From NCBI GenBank assembly GCA_019009955.1, contig CM032230.1:10093501-10157500 (forward strand): 64,000 nt of DNA. Reading direction: 5' to 3'. This document shows, piece after piece, positions 35,808 through 47,385 of this stretch (its first letter is position 1; every line of letters starts with the position of its first letter). The position numbers and the translations under genes were made by a program. The stretch comes from Riptortus pedestris (Eukaryota > Arthropoda > Insecta > Hemiptera > Alydidae). The notes below the pieces were generated by a model. The model did no database searches, had not been told where the DNA came from, and saw only the letters and a program-made list of their open reading frames with translations.

Positions 35808-36601
35808 AAGTCCGTCACGCAGGGGCTGCGTAAACTAAGCAGATTTCCCTCGTGAAGTTTAGTAATAGATAAATATACATACTGCTAACACAACACCATG
35901 AATAAATACAAACGGAAATAAGAAATGTTTCATCCAATTTCAATAGCCTGCCGACAGGAAGCGTTAGGTTAGAAATGTAAACAAACGGGTCCCGCCTCAC
36001 ACCGGAAAGAAAAACAATTACTGAAATATATCAGAATATAACACATTAATTTTATTGAGAACTATTTACTATATCTAGTACTGTAATTAATAATGAGTCA
36101 GAATAATTGTTATCTCAATCAATAAAATTTTAGTAGTCCAAAACTTTAAGATGGGGGGGGGAGTCACCAGTACATATTTGCATGTATCTCGTATAATAAA
36201 GGACTCTTGAATACAATTTTTGGTATTTAAACTTCCAATAATGTGATTTATTATGTATCAGAGTATTGTTTACGTAACATGAGTAGAAGTGGCGGATTGG
36301 TGAAAACTGAAAAATGCAAATATCTCGGTTAATATTCAAGATAGAGAATAAATGTATATAACAATATTTATAGTAAATTTAATTTGTAATAAGATTAATT
36401 CTGTATAATTTTTCGATCCGACGTATAGTAACGGAGATATTTCGAATTTTCGAAAATCCTCCCCTCTAAACCCCCCCTCCCACTGGTCCGATTTCAGCCG
36501 TTAACGAACTTGATCTTTCTTTTTACATAAAACGCTTAAATATGAAGTTTGGTAAGGATTAAACAAAAATTGCGACCGCTAGAGCGGTAACAGACAAATA
36601 T

Positions 36602-36684
<83 letters not shown>

Positions 36685-36820
36685 TATATATATACAGTTT
36701 TGAACGGACCTCATTTTCGTCATCTACTAGGTAGGATCGATGGACATTTGAAGAAAAATGTCGAAAATGCCGTCATGAGTACAACCTCAATAGCTGATTT
36801 CCCTTAAGGGAAATCTGCTA
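35808..36820 (-). mobile_element. full-length HINE, A type (reference copy)
   Basis: Minus-strand order is: 5' tip TAGCAGATTTCCC with near-palindrome centred on TTAA (36820 leftward); CCATCGATCCTACCTAG; GACGAAAATGAGGTCCGTTC; a (TA)n/(TAGA)n core (36598-36694); CGCTCTAGCGGTCGCAA; GGCTGAAATCGGACCAGTGG; AAATATCTCCGTTAC; ACCGAGATATTTGC; the A-type end; then GGGAAATCTGCT, hairpin ACGCAG-CCC-CTGCGT and GACGGACTT. The subterminal inverted repeat, microsatellite core, 3' hairpin and T/T insertion match Helentron-associated elements (DINE-1-like), which are moved in trans by a Helitron2 protein. No such protein is encoded here. Confidence 0.85.
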
Positions 36821-37413
36821 AAAACAATTACTGAAATATATCAGAATATAACACATTAATTTTATTGAGAACTATTTACTATATCTAGTTCTGTAATTAA
36901 TAATGAGTCAGAATAATTGTTATCTCAATCAATAAAATTTTAGAAGTCCAAAACTTTAAAATGGGGGGGGGGGGGTCACAAGAGCATATTTGCATGTATC
37001 TCGTATAATAAAGGTCTCTTGAATACAATTTTTGGTATTTAAACTTCCAATAATGTGATTTATTATGTATCAGAGTATTGTTTACGTAACATGAGTAGAA
37101 GTGGCGGTTCGGTGAAAACTGAAAAATGCAAATATCTCGGTTAATATTCAAGATAGAGAATAAATGTATATAACAATATTTATAGTAAATTTAATTTGTA
37201 ATAAGATTGATTCTGTATAATTTTTCGATCCGACGTATAGTAACGGAGATATTTCGAATTTTCGAAAATCCTCTCCTCTAAACCCCCCCTCCCACTGGTC
37301 CGATTTCAGCCGTTAACGAACTTGGTCTTTATTTTTACATAACACGATTAAATATGAAGTTTGGTAAGGATCAAACAAAAATTGCGACCGCTAGAGCGGT
37401 AACAGACAAATAT

Positions 37414-37456
<43 letters not shown>

Positions 37457-37612
37457 TATATATATATATATATAGATATATATATACAGTTTTGAACGGA
37501 CCTCATTTTCGTCATCTACTAGGTAGGATCGATGGACATTTGAAGAAAAATGTCGAAAATTCCGTCATGAGTACATCCTCAATAGCTGATTTCCCTTAAG
37601 GGAAATCTGCTA
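36011..37612 (-). repeat. tandem duplication of ~800 bp of the HINE
   Basis: 36011-36820 (810 bp) and 36821-37612 (792 bp) are near-identical direct repeats, differing mainly in microsatellite length and a G-run. The junction lies at an AAAA shared by the 5' tip flank and an internal site (AAAACAATTACTGAAATATA). The second unit lacks the last ~200 bp of the 3' end. Confidence 0.9.
36821..37612 (-). mobile_element. HINE, A type, second unit of the duplication
   Basis: It is complete at its 5' end (GGGAAATCTGCTA, 37612) with a (TAGA)n(TA)n core at 37412-37488. It is truncated internally where it joins the previous copy. Confidence 0.85.
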
Positions 37613-37776
37613 AAACGTTTAAATTCGAACCTGATACCGATCAAACATAAATTGTTGCGGCTACTAGAGCGTTAACAGACGCTTTTGAAGTAACTCAATT
37701 CCGTTATTTAAAGAAAACATTTAAAGAAATGTTCTATTATAACCTCCATAGCTGATTTCCAGTAAGAGAAATCTGC
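37613..37776 (-). mobile_element. HINE 5' third, core lost
   Basis: CTACTAGAGCGTTAACAGAC is joined directly to diverged 5' sequence ending GAGAAATCTGC. The microsatellite core is absent. Confidence 0.65.
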
Positions 37777-38057
37777 AAAATGATGTAATTTATAGGGATT
37801 AGTTTAAGGAAATGATATTATTTCCAGTATGAAAGGAGCTGTAGAGCCTATGACAATACAAGTACTATCTGTCCCTGTGTGGAGTATAGAAGCTGCCCAG
37901 CTGGGTGCCTCCTGGTTCCTGGGATTCCACAGGTGTCCAGCCACTGACTCCAACGGGACTCTACCGCCTTCTTTGGTTCGAACGGTAAAGGGAAGCTGGG
38001 GAAGAGCAGCTTACTGCTAATTTGAAACACGAGTAGAGGTGACATAGCTACTTTTAT
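37777..38057. other. low-copy segment, less AT-rich
   Basis: It contains GCTGCCCAGCTGGGTGCCTC and GACTCCAACGGGACTC and has open frames on both strands (37829-38020 plus, 37848-38132 minus). Neither is recognisable. It leads into the 50-bp array. Confidence 0.35.
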
Positions 38058-38650
38058 GAGATAATTTGAAACACATGTACAACTAGCAGTGATATTGTTG
38101 CTGGTATGAGATAATTTGAAACACATGTACAACTAGCAGTGATATTGTTGCTGGTATGAGATAATTTGAAACACATGTACAACTAGCAGTGATATTGTTG
38201 CTGGTATGAGATAATTTGAAGCACAAGCACAACTAGCAGTGATATTGATGCTGGAATGAGATAATTTGAAGCACAAGCACAACTAGCAGTGATATTGATG
38301 CTGGAATGAGATAATTTGAAGCACAAGCACAACTAGCAGTGATATTGATGCTGGAATGAGATAATTTGAAGCACAAGCACAACTAGCAGTGATATTGTTG
38401 CTGGTATGAGATAATTTGAAGCAAGAAGCACAAACTAGCGAGTGATATTGATGCTGGAATGAGATAATTTGAAGCACAAGCACAACTAGCAGTGTTATTG
38501 ATGCTGGAATGAGATAATTTGAAACACAAGCACATTACTAGCAGTTGGTAATTGAATTGCTTGAATGAGATAATTTGAAACACATGTACAACTAGCAGTG
38601 TTATTGATGCTGGAATGAGATAATTTGAAACACATTTAAAACTAAAAGTT
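38058..38650. repeat. 50-bp minisatellite, 12 units
   Basis: The unit starts GAGATAATTTGAAACACATG and continues TACAACTAGCAGTGATATTG, TTGCTGGTAT. The first nine starts are almost exactly 50 bp apart; the last ones carry small indels. Two variant classes (ACACATGTAC and GCACAAGCAC) form blocks. Long minus-strand frames here arise because the 50-bp unit is open in all frames. Confidence 0.95.
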
Positions 38651-38831
38651 ATAAATACTGTTTTATACATTTTATCTCTATTATACGTATTATGCGAGAT
38701 TTGTGCATTTTTTAATTTGCTGCCCCTGTAAACTTTTAGACATCACGAATTAACAATAAGCCAATATATAAGGAAACGTCTTATTTCAAGGTTAAATACC
38801 AAATACCTCTATTATGTGAGATACATATTTT
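38651..38831. other. HINE-like AT-rich remnant
   Basis: AACAATAAGCC, GGTTAAATACCAAATA and ATGTGAGATACAT echo B-type body strings, but the order is weak. Confidence 0.35.
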
Positions 38832-39055
38832 ATTATTATAATTTATTAACTACCACTTTTTGGTACTATGGCTATTTGGGATGCTATCTACAGGTTACTA
38901 CCCTTTTCTAGCCAGGGTGTGACTGAGGATAATATTTAATGAGTTCGTCACAAATAAATTTCTATTTCCCAGTCGGTAATTGAACTCATTTCTCTAGTTT
39001 TCCCATGTGAGATTAAGGCCAACGCTGTAATTCAAATGGCTAACTGGAGCCGCAG
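38832..39055 (-). mobile_element. tRNA-derived SINE, near full length
   Basis: The complement reads from the A-box side (TTAGCCATTTGAATTACAGC) through a mutated B box (GTTCAATTACCGAC) and CTAGAAAAGGGTAGTAACCT to an (AAT)n tail at the left. It is collinear with the 7.0-kb copy and more diverged. Confidence 0.75.
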
Positions 39056-39527
39056 GTAACATGAAATAATTGAAATTCTTCCGTTATTTTTAGTCGAATT
39101 GAGAAACATATCACCAATCTTGTTTCTAATCCAATATTCTACAATTGTCTTATGATTTTTGTTTTTAACTGTGAGTATATTTTAGTTTTTATATAAAATT
39201 TCAAGTTCATTTGCAATCAATACTGCTTTAATAACCATCTTATGGTTGCATTAAAATTCATGTTCTGTTTATATCTGTTGATCATATACGTAAATGGTTG
39301 AAAACTGATCAGAATAAGAGGATTAAGAAGGGGGAGGGGATTAAGTCCACTTTTATGAGTCGGATCGAAAACTGTTAAAGAACTAATCTTGTTATACTAT
39401 TGATGCTAGACAATCGTTGCTCTATGGATTTTTTCGTAACTCAAATTTGAAGTGAGTTTTCGTTATCACCAGTGTGTCATTCAGCAGATAGGAAATTGGC
39501 TTAGTTTACGCAAGCCCTGTATGTAGG
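39056..39527 (+). mobile_element. diverged HINE, 3' half
   Basis: From 39280, GGTTGAAAACTGATCAG, a G-tract, GAGTCGGATCGAAAACTG, GATGCTAGACAATCGTTG and ATTGGCTTAGTTTACGC follow HINE order. 39056-39280 is weaker. Confidence 0.55.
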
Positions 39528-39610
39528 ATTTTATTTTAAATATTTACTTCTTTGTTATTATGTTTTTTATTGGAGACCCTTGCCATAAAATAGGAAAAAT
39601 ATATAAAAAA

Positions 39611-40116
39611 AAGTCCGTCACGCAGGACGGCAGATTTACGCGTTGCGTAAACTAAGCAGATTTCCCACGTGAAGTTATACAGTAGATAAATCTGCCCAAT
39701 AACAACTGTTGTAGTAAGGTATCTCTAAACCTATTCAAGAGAGACGAGTCCGCCAGAGGTCTCGGTGGAACGTCCCGAACATAGCGACCCCTGCCGATCA
39801 TACACAGAATACAAATGCAAATATCTCGGTTAATATTCATGATAGAGAATAAATGTATAGAACAATATTTATAGTAAATTTAATTTGCAATAAGATTGGT
39901 TCATTAAAATTTTTCGATCCTCGACGCAATTTAATAACGGAGATATTTCGGGGGGGAATTTTCAAAAATAATCCCCTCTCTAAACCCCCCTCCTACTCGG
40001 TCCGATTTCAGCCATTAACGAACTTGATCTTTTCTTTTTACATTAAAACGATTAAATTTCGAGTTTGGTAACGATCAAAAGAAAATGCGACCGCTAGGAG
40101 CGATAACAGGACGCAA

Positions 40117-40175
<59 letters not shown>

Positions 40176-40317
40176 TATATATATATATATATAATTTTGA
40201 ATGGACCTCATTTTCGTCATCTCCTGGGTAGGATCGATGGACATTTGAAGAAATTTTTCGAAACTCGCGTCATGAGTACGACCTCAATAGCTGATTTCCC
40301 TTAAGGGAAATCTGCTA
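39611..40317 (-). mobile_element. HINE copy, C type, full length
   Basis: It has both termini, a (TA)n core with an internal ATTTATTT interruption (40119-40192) and a C-type segment. A short duplication next to the 3' hairpin (CAGGACGGCAGATTTACGCG) is unusual. Confidence 0.85.
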
Positions 40318-41195
40318 ATTAAATATTGGGTCCAGAATAAGAAGACAAATTTTAAATATTCAGTATTCTGCTACTTTTGGGATCATTAGTAAATTGTCAA
40401 TCCGTTGCTACTTTAAACTTGAAAGCGTTTTACCTTAATACTTACCTAAATCTATCAGTATTGATTGAGTAGAAATCAATAACATTGTCTGATCAATGTC
40501 AAATCGCTTGCCGCGATAATTGATGTCTTTATCAAGATTGAAGTATAATGAGTTTCGAAATCAGTATAACTTTAAGAATAGATTCTTCATTTTTCTCCGA
40601 TATTTATGATTTTTATGATATGCTAAGGTGATTATTGTATCAACCCCTTTAATTGTTGGGTTCAAGCCTATCCTGGCCATTTTTAAAATTTTATTTATTT
40701 TTTTCATTGACTTTTTAATTTGTCATTGTTAACTTATACCAGATTTCACGTAAGCCGTGTTAAACTCCATAGAAAAGTGTATCTTAATGATCAATCTAAT
40801 TTTCTCAAACTATCACTAGAAGAAACAACATTAGAAAGCGAATCTATTTAAAGCTTGACGTCAAAGCTTGTCTCAAAAGTCAAATTGGTTGAGTGATTGT
40901 TAAACTGACAGACAGCCTCTTGACATTCATCACAACTCTTCGATTTATCTAGTAGTTATATCGAGGAACTAATTTCAATCAGGTCAAATGATGAATTATA
41001 CAAGGGTAACGGTCATTACAATCAAAATGGCTATTTTCAACTCGCTACAATGAATACAAGATTAACGGTAAATCCTTTCATTGCATCAGATTTGTAGATG
41101 AAATTGCACTGGCGACATAGTCCGAAATAGACATGAATAGAATGTTTGCAAGACCCTAGATCAATTGAAACTCAAGATAAATGCACTTAAAACAA
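40318..41195. other. low-copy spacer
   Basis: Plain AT-rich unique sequence with no recognised repeat or credible ORF. Confidence 0.4.
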
Positions 41196-41640
41196 AATTC
41201 CATCACGCTGGGCTACTTAAACTAAGCAGATTTCCCAAGTTTTACAATAGAGAAATTTCGCGAGAGCCGAGCAGTTACGGAAACGACCGAACTAGTTTTT
41301 GGCGGAAACTCACGACTATAACCAAAGTTAGCCGATCTCATCTCGTCCGTTATCCGCGCACACTTAATAAATAAAAAAAATAAATGCAAATATCTCGGTT
41401 CATATTTAAGATAGAGAATAAATGTATATACCAATATTTATAGTAAATTTAATTTTCAATAAGATTGGTTCTATAAAATTCGATTCGACGTATAGTAACT
41501 GAGATATTTCGAAAATCCTCCCCTCTAAACCCCCACTGGTCCGATTTCAGCCATTTACGCACTTGATCTTTATTTTTACATAAAACGTTTAAATATCAAG
41601 TTTAGTAACGATTAAACAAAAATTGCGACCGCTAGAGCGT

Positions 41641-41690
<50 letters not shown>

Positions 41691-41805
41691 GACGAACCTC
41701 ATTTTCGTCATCTTCTGGGTTGGATCGATGTTTGAAGAAAATTTTTCGAAAATCGTGTCATGACTACGATCTCAATAGCTGATTTCCCCTAAGGGAAATA
41801 TGCTA
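41196..41805 (-). mobile_element. HINE copy, C type, (CA)n core
   Basis: The core is (AC)n at 41644-41683 with only a few TA units, showing that the core motif differs between copies. Both ends are present, and the GGGAAATATGCTA tip is at 41805. Confidence 0.85.
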
Positions 41806-42319
41806 AAAGTTATGCTTGTAGAGAAGATAGAAAGCCAAGGAAATATAAATATTAAAATTACCTGGGATGCAACCAAAAAAATATTATAAAAATAATAATC
41901 TAATAGCTAGAGACGGTATTAGTCACACGGAGACATCCAGTTTGGAGCATTTAAGAAATACCTCTAATTTAACTTCTAGTAAGAAACAAACTTTTATAAG
42001 ATTTAAATTCCAAAGGGGGTTTATTTTAGGGGAAAAAAACATACTCCTAACTACATCATTAGACTAGAAACAGGCTCGGATTTTGTGTGAACTCATATTA
42101 TTAAATCAACCCTTCAGTGGTTGTGTATAATATTATCAATGGACAGAGAAAGATTAGATCAACTATTATTAGATCAGAGTCCGACAAAAATTGTCAGATT
42201 TAATTGGGTATCTCAAATTGACGTATGGCATACTCAAGACAAAAAATGAATTAAATTTTTCGTTAGTTCAATAGTAGGAGAATACCAAAGTAAATTACTT
42301 TCTATTGACCTTGAAAGTT
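41806..42319 (+). pseudogene. unrecognised coding-like fragment
   Basis: A 66-codon frame (41867-42067) includes NNLIARDGISHTETSSLEHL. A second open stretch follows to about 42240. Composition is protein-like but lysine/asparagine rich, as expected in AT-rich DNA. It is flanked by HINE copies. It may be a retroelement relic; no family is assigned. Confidence 0.2.
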
Positions 42320-42475
42320 TGAAAGTTGTAAATTTGCGAATGCTAGAGCTATATACATTATACAATTTTGAACGGACCTCAGTTTCTTCTCTCGCGTAGG
42401 ATCGTTGGACATTTGAAGACAATCGCCTCACGAGTACAACCTCAATAGCTGATTTCCCTTGAGGGAAATCTTTTA
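42320..42475 (-). mobile_element. HINE 5' third, core lost
   Basis: GCGAATGCTAGAGC is joined to CAATTTTGAACGGACCTCAG and the diverged tip CCCTTGAGGGAAATC. Confidence 0.65.
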
Positions 42476-42529
42476 ACTGTATTTCGGTAATATTCATGAT
42501 AGAGGAAATACGTATATAACAACATTTAA

Positions 42530-42956
42530 AAGTCCGTCGCGCAGGGGCTGCGTAAACTAAGCAGATTTCCCACGTGAAGTTATACAATAGAGACATCTCC
42601 AAACGAGAGCCGAACTGTTACGGCAAAGGGACGAACTAGCTTTTTCCGGGAAATTCGGTCGTCCGTTATAGGCCAAAATTTAATAAAGATGCAAATATCT
42701 CGGTTAATATTCATGATAGAGAATAAATGAATAGGACAATATTTATAAGTAAAATTAATTTACAATAAGATTGGTTCTATACTGGATCCGACGTATGGTA
42801 ACGGAGATATTTCGTATTTTCGAAAATCCCTCCCTCTACACCCCCCTCTCACTAGTCCGATTTCAGCCATTAACGAACCCAATCTGTCTTTTTTCATAAT
42901 ACGTTTAAACATCGAGATTGGCAACGATAAAACAATATTGCAACCGCTAAAGCATT

Positions 42957-43045
<89 letters not shown>

Positions 43046-43164
43046 GAACGGGCCTAATTTTCGTCATCTCCTGGGTAGAATCGATGGACATTTGAAGAAC
43101 ATTTTCAAAAATCGCGTCATGAGTACGACCTCAATAGCTGATTTCCCCTAAGGGAAATCTGCTA
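42530..43164 (-). mobile_element. HINE copy, C type, full length
   Basis: 3' end AAGTCCGTCGCGCAGGGGCT at the left, 5' tip GGGAAATCTGCTA at 43164, and an 80-bp uninterrupted (TA)n core at 42961-43040. Confidence 0.85.
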
Positions 43165-43211
43165 ATTCTGAATACTTTACGCCTTATAATAACGGAGATA
43201 TTTTGAATTCC

Positions 43212-43241
43212 TCCATAACGAAAATGAGGCCCATTCAAAAC

Positions 43242-43280
<39 letters not shown>

Positions 43281-43293
43281 TTATACACACACA

Positions 43294-43342
<49 letters not shown>

Positions 43343-43677
43343 GCACTTTACTGTTAACCCTCTAGAGGTCACCATTTTATTTTTGGTTGTTATAATATTT
43401 AATGCTCTACAGATTTCTTATAAAGGTTTCTAAAAAAAAAAAATGTTATAGTTATGGTTGTTATAATATTAATGCACTACAGATTTCTTATAAAGATTTC
43501 TACGAAAGTCAAATGTTAAGCAAGTTATTTGAACTTTGTTCTTTTCTGCTTTATGGTAAACCTCTACTTCTGGTCTTAGGATTTTTTATCAGAAATAGTG
43601 AATATATTGTAAGATGAGATCACCAGTATCTCACTCAGCAAGTGGAACAGTCTGCTCAATTTTCGCGTGACGGACTT
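43212..43677 (+). mobile_element. HINE copy with compound core and internal duplication
   Basis: It starts at ACGAAAATGAGGCCCATTC, with a core of (TA)n then (CA)n (43243-43340). A ~72-bp block with CTACAGATTTCTTATAAAG is duplicated in tandem (43384 and 43456). It ends CGCGTGACGGACTT. The 5' segment is truncated. Confidence 0.7.
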
Positions 43678-44021
43678 CTATAACCTCCAGGGATTTATAA
43701 TATTTTTGACCCATTTCTCAACTTCATTTCTAACTGTGAGTCCGCCCCACTTCCATTTATGTGCTGTATAATATCTGGCAGCCTGAGTCGAAGTCTTATT
43801 TATCTCGGCTTTTGATCCTCAGCAAATCCCGTTCCATTGACCTCACATATAGTCAGTATACAAAAACAAAAAGAGTTAATTCCCAAGCAGAGAGACTAGG
43901 AAGACCTCTTGTCTTCAGATAATTTATGGAAGAGCACGCTTCCAACCTGTAGGACATTTACGTACCTGCGCCGAATAATGAAGCTACGCGCCAGTTCCGT
44001 ACGTTTCAAATGATGACATTT
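43678..44021. other. low-copy spacer
   Basis: Moderate base composition; no repeat or ORF of note. Confidence 0.4.
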
Positions 44022-44437
44022 TAGCAGGTTTCCGAAACAATGGCTTGATTTTTGAAATATTTCCTTAAATGTCCATCGATACTATTAAGGGGATGACGAA
44101 AATGAGGTTCGTTCAACATTTTATATAAATAGATTTATATATTGTCCATTAACGATCCTGCAATCATACTTTTTGTTTACTCGTTACCGAACTGGATATC
44201 TAGATAGATTCAATCTTACTGGCAATGTAATGTTCTATCAATTTTGTTATGTACATTTTTTCACTATCGTGATTATTAACCAAGATAATTGCATTTTTTT
44301 AGTTTTCGGCCTTCAGTAAACCCCCCACTTTATTTGAAGCCTATTGTCTCATTGATCTTTTACATTTTGAGATAAATACAAATACGCGAGGCATGTGGGA
44401 AATCTGCTTTGTTAACACAGCCCCTGCGTGGCGAACT
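44022..44437 (+). mobile_element. HINE copy, B type, core minimal
   Basis: Tip TAGCAGGTTTCCG, CCATCGATACTATTAAGG, a core reduced to ATATAAATAGATTTATATA, then the B-type segment and the CACAGCCCCTGCGTGG end. Confidence 0.75.
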
Positions 44438-44565
44438 TTTTATATTTCTGACGCTTTAAGCTTTTATAGCACGACTTTTGTAATGCTGAAGAATATTCAT
44501 ATTACTATGAATGCCACAAATGGACCTCCACAGGAAGTGTTGGATTGGGTCATGAAAAGGTTCAA
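44438..44565. other. short spacer
   Basis: No recognised feature between two plus-strand HINE copies. Confidence 0.3.
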
Positions 44566-44746
44566 CAGAATTTCTATGAAGGAAACTCAGCTATTAAAGT
44601 CATACTCATTAAGTGATTTTTCAAAAATTCCTTCAAATATCCATTGATCCTACTTAGTAGAAGACTAAAATGAGGTCTGTTCAAAATTGTATCTACCTAT
44701 CTATCTATCTTTGTTTCACCAACATTGACCAAAACTCTAAGAAACA

Positions 44747-44777
<31 letters not shown>

Positions 44778-44781
44778 AATA

Positions 44782-44834
<53 letters not shown>

Positions 44835-45235
44835 CTGTTACTGCTCTAGCGGCTGCAATATGTATTGAACCGTTATCAAACACGATATCTGAATGTTTTA
44901 TGTAAAAAAGAAACATCAAGTTTGTTAACGGCTGAAATCGGACTGGGGGAAAGGGGAAGAAATTCGAAAAATCTTAATTTCTCTGTTATTATGCGTCGGA
45001 TCAAAAACATTGTATAGAACGAAATTCAGGCTTCAGTACCCCCCCCCACTCTCCAGTAAGCCCCACTCCTACTCATGCCATATTAAAAATAAACTGTTAT
45101 ATTATGAACCACTTTATACAGCCTAAATACCAAACTCATTGAACTTTTACGTTTTGAGATAAATGCAAATACGTGACGCAAGTGGAGAATCTGCTTAGTT
45201 AACGGTGTGACGGACAGCTTCTGCGTGACTGACTT
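44566..45235 (+). mobile_element. HINE copy, B type, unusual core
   Basis: The core is (TATC)n, then TTTCACCAACATTGACC, then (AC)n(TA)n (44696-44830). The CACCAACATNGACC string is also the centre of the palindrome at 1748-1937. It ends with a disrupted 3' hairpin region and GACTGACTT. Confidence 0.75.
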
Positions 45236-45772
45236 TTATTTTTTAATTTTCAACCTTTTTCAGTGAACCTCCAATCCTCGTCATGTCATGGCAACAATAA
45301 GCTGTTACATCATGAACCACTTTATTCGTAGATTAAGTACCAACTATTATTTTCACTGAAGACTTGTGAGTTGAACTTTGTGAGATACATGCAAATACAT
45401 TGTATGATGACGTCATTCTTTACGCACGAAATCTATATTACAATCGATGGTTATCAGTTTAATTCAATACTAAAGTCCCTAGTTGTTCATTGCTGAAATG
45501 GAACAAGGCACAGGAGGGGTACGGAAATATGATATAGAACCTATCTTGTTAAACTACTGATGCTCTACAGTTGTTGCACAATACATTTTTTTGTTGCTTA
45601 AATATGAAGTAAGTTATTTCTACTTTCTACAGCCTTCAGTATAATCTACACTTCTACTCATCTGAGTTTTACTTAGAAATAGAAAATACATTGGGAGAAA
45701 AGATCAATACTGTGCCACATATTATGACGTGGGAAATCTGCATAGTTTATGCAGACCCTGCGTTACGGGCTT
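45236..45772 (+). mobile_element. second HINE 3' half in tandem
   Basis: A further B-type segment (CTTTTTCAGTGAACCTCC, CAATAAGCTGTTACATC) and a GATGCTCTACAGTTGTTG block lead to TGGGAAATCTGCATAGTTTA and a new terminus. It has no 5' half of its own. Confidence 0.65.
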
Positions 45773-46122
45773 TTTCTTTGCTCTTAACGGAAGTCCGGTA
45801 TTCATGTTGGCTTATGAAGGTAAGTCATGTTAATAGCTATTATAGTTTTTTGGGAAAAAGATAGAAGAAGACATGTAAATTTTAGTTCTATTATTAAAAG
45901 AATTGATTTTGAGTTCATTGAAGAAATGATTATTGCCCGCCCAAGGCAGGTAATTAAATGCTAAAAGGTTATTGACATATGTTGCCATTTTGAAAGAAGG
46001 CATCAGTTGGCCAACCTGCCTAAAGAAGGCCATTAATTGTGAGCGAGGTGCAAAGCAGAGTGCCTTGACTGGGTGACCTACTCAACAGCTGGTCTGCCTT
46101 ACAACTACAAATACTCTTGCTT
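45773..46122. other. spacer
   Basis: No repeat or gene recognised. A minus-strand 67-codon frame (45830-46033) is unremarkable. Confidence 0.35.
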
Positions 46123-46561
46123 GCTTTCCTCACGCAGGGGCTGTGTAAACAAAGCAGATTTTCCCGATGATCTCAATTCAATATCTATTCTCTATTTCTA
46201 CAGCTCATGTAAACTGGAATCAAAATATTAAATTAGTATAAATTGGTTCTATACACTTTTTTCTCTCCGACGTATAATAAAAAAAGAACAAATCGAAAGA
46301 CCCCATTCCAACCACCACTCTTCCGATTTCAGCCATTAAAACGCTTAATCTTTAGTTTTATATGAAACGATTAAATATCGAGATTGGTAACGATCAAACA
46401 AAAACCGCTAGAGCGTTACCAGACAAATTATATACATATTCATAGTTTAGAACAGGCCTCTCATCTCCTAGGTAGGATCGATGGCTATTTGAGGACATTT
46501 TTCGAAAATCAAGCCATGTTTATGACCTCAATAGCTAATTTACCTTAAGGGAAATCTGCTA
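46123..46561 (-). mobile_element. HINE copy, internally deleted
   Basis: CCTCACGCAGGGGCTGTG at the left, a shortened body, AAACCGCTAGAGCGTTACC, almost no TA core, and the tip GGGAAATCTGCTA at 46561. Confidence 0.75.
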
Positions 46562-46593
46562 AAATACATATAAAACAATTAAAGAAAATTAAA

Positions 46594-47289
46594 TCTATAT
46601 AAATAAAAGTCTAAGGTCTGTCTTATTTATAATTAATGTTGTCACGTTTCAGTCCATAGTATGAACAAGAGCATCAAAATTTAAATATTTATCTGTCTGT
46701 CCGTCTGCTAGTTACACAATCATTCAAAAACGGTTCGGAAGATTTGAATTTTTATATTTGTCAGTGAACAATCCCGAGGTACAACATACGCTACATGGAC
46801 TTTGTAACTAGGAGGGGGAGGGTTACTCGATGTAAAAACACATTTTCGTCAATGACTTCGTTAATATTCATTTAATACTATTAAAAAATGTAAAGAACAT
46901 AGTGTGTTTTCACTTTTATCAATTTCGAAGTTTTGACTTCCGACTTCCGGGCGCCATTCGCCGACTTAGTGGCGTTTTGTGAAATTGCCTAAATAAAAAC
47001 GAAAAATATTTTGTATTTGAGTTAAGGGAGTGGATATTGTTAATATAGACTATTTTATATCTTGTTTCCATCTTCAGGAGTGAGTGTTTACTTTGACGTC
47101 AAAATCTTTCAACAGATTTACAAGTTCTTGGAGATTTAATATTCTACAATACATTTTTTTAATATTAACAGTTACAGGCATTTGTATTTTATCAGCCTTA
47201 ATATGTTAATGTTAAAAACTTATGTTTGCCTGATTTTTACTGTAGTACTCAGTACATTTCGAATTCTGTTATTGATTTCCTACTAGGAG
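46594..47289 (+). mobile_element. Helitron-type 5' end, second family
   Basis: TCTATATAAATAAAAGTC preceded by A (46593) is the usual start of a Helitron (5' TC, A/T target). The body (TATCTGTCTGTCCGTCTGC, AACGGTTCGGAAG) differs from the family at 10.3 kb. No hairpin-CTRR 3' end was found downstream, so the length is unknown and the right boundary is arbitrary. Confidence 0.45.
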
Positions 47290-47385
47290 AGAAATAGTGA
47301 ATAGATGATGAGATGCGATAGCTAGTGCTATAAAGCAACACGTGGGAAATCTCTTTAGTTTATTCAGTTCCTACCGTGTTTTATT
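47290..47385 (+). mobile_element. HINE 3' end fragment
   Basis: GAGAAATAGTGAATAGATGA, then CACGTGGGAAATCTCTTTAG and a degenerate hairpin. Confidence 0.55.

Noticed and set aside
38283..38670. Repetitive minus-strand peptide resembling a tandem-repeat protein
   Set aside because: The 50-bp unit is not a multiple of three and is open in all frames, so an open reading frame is expected without coding selection.
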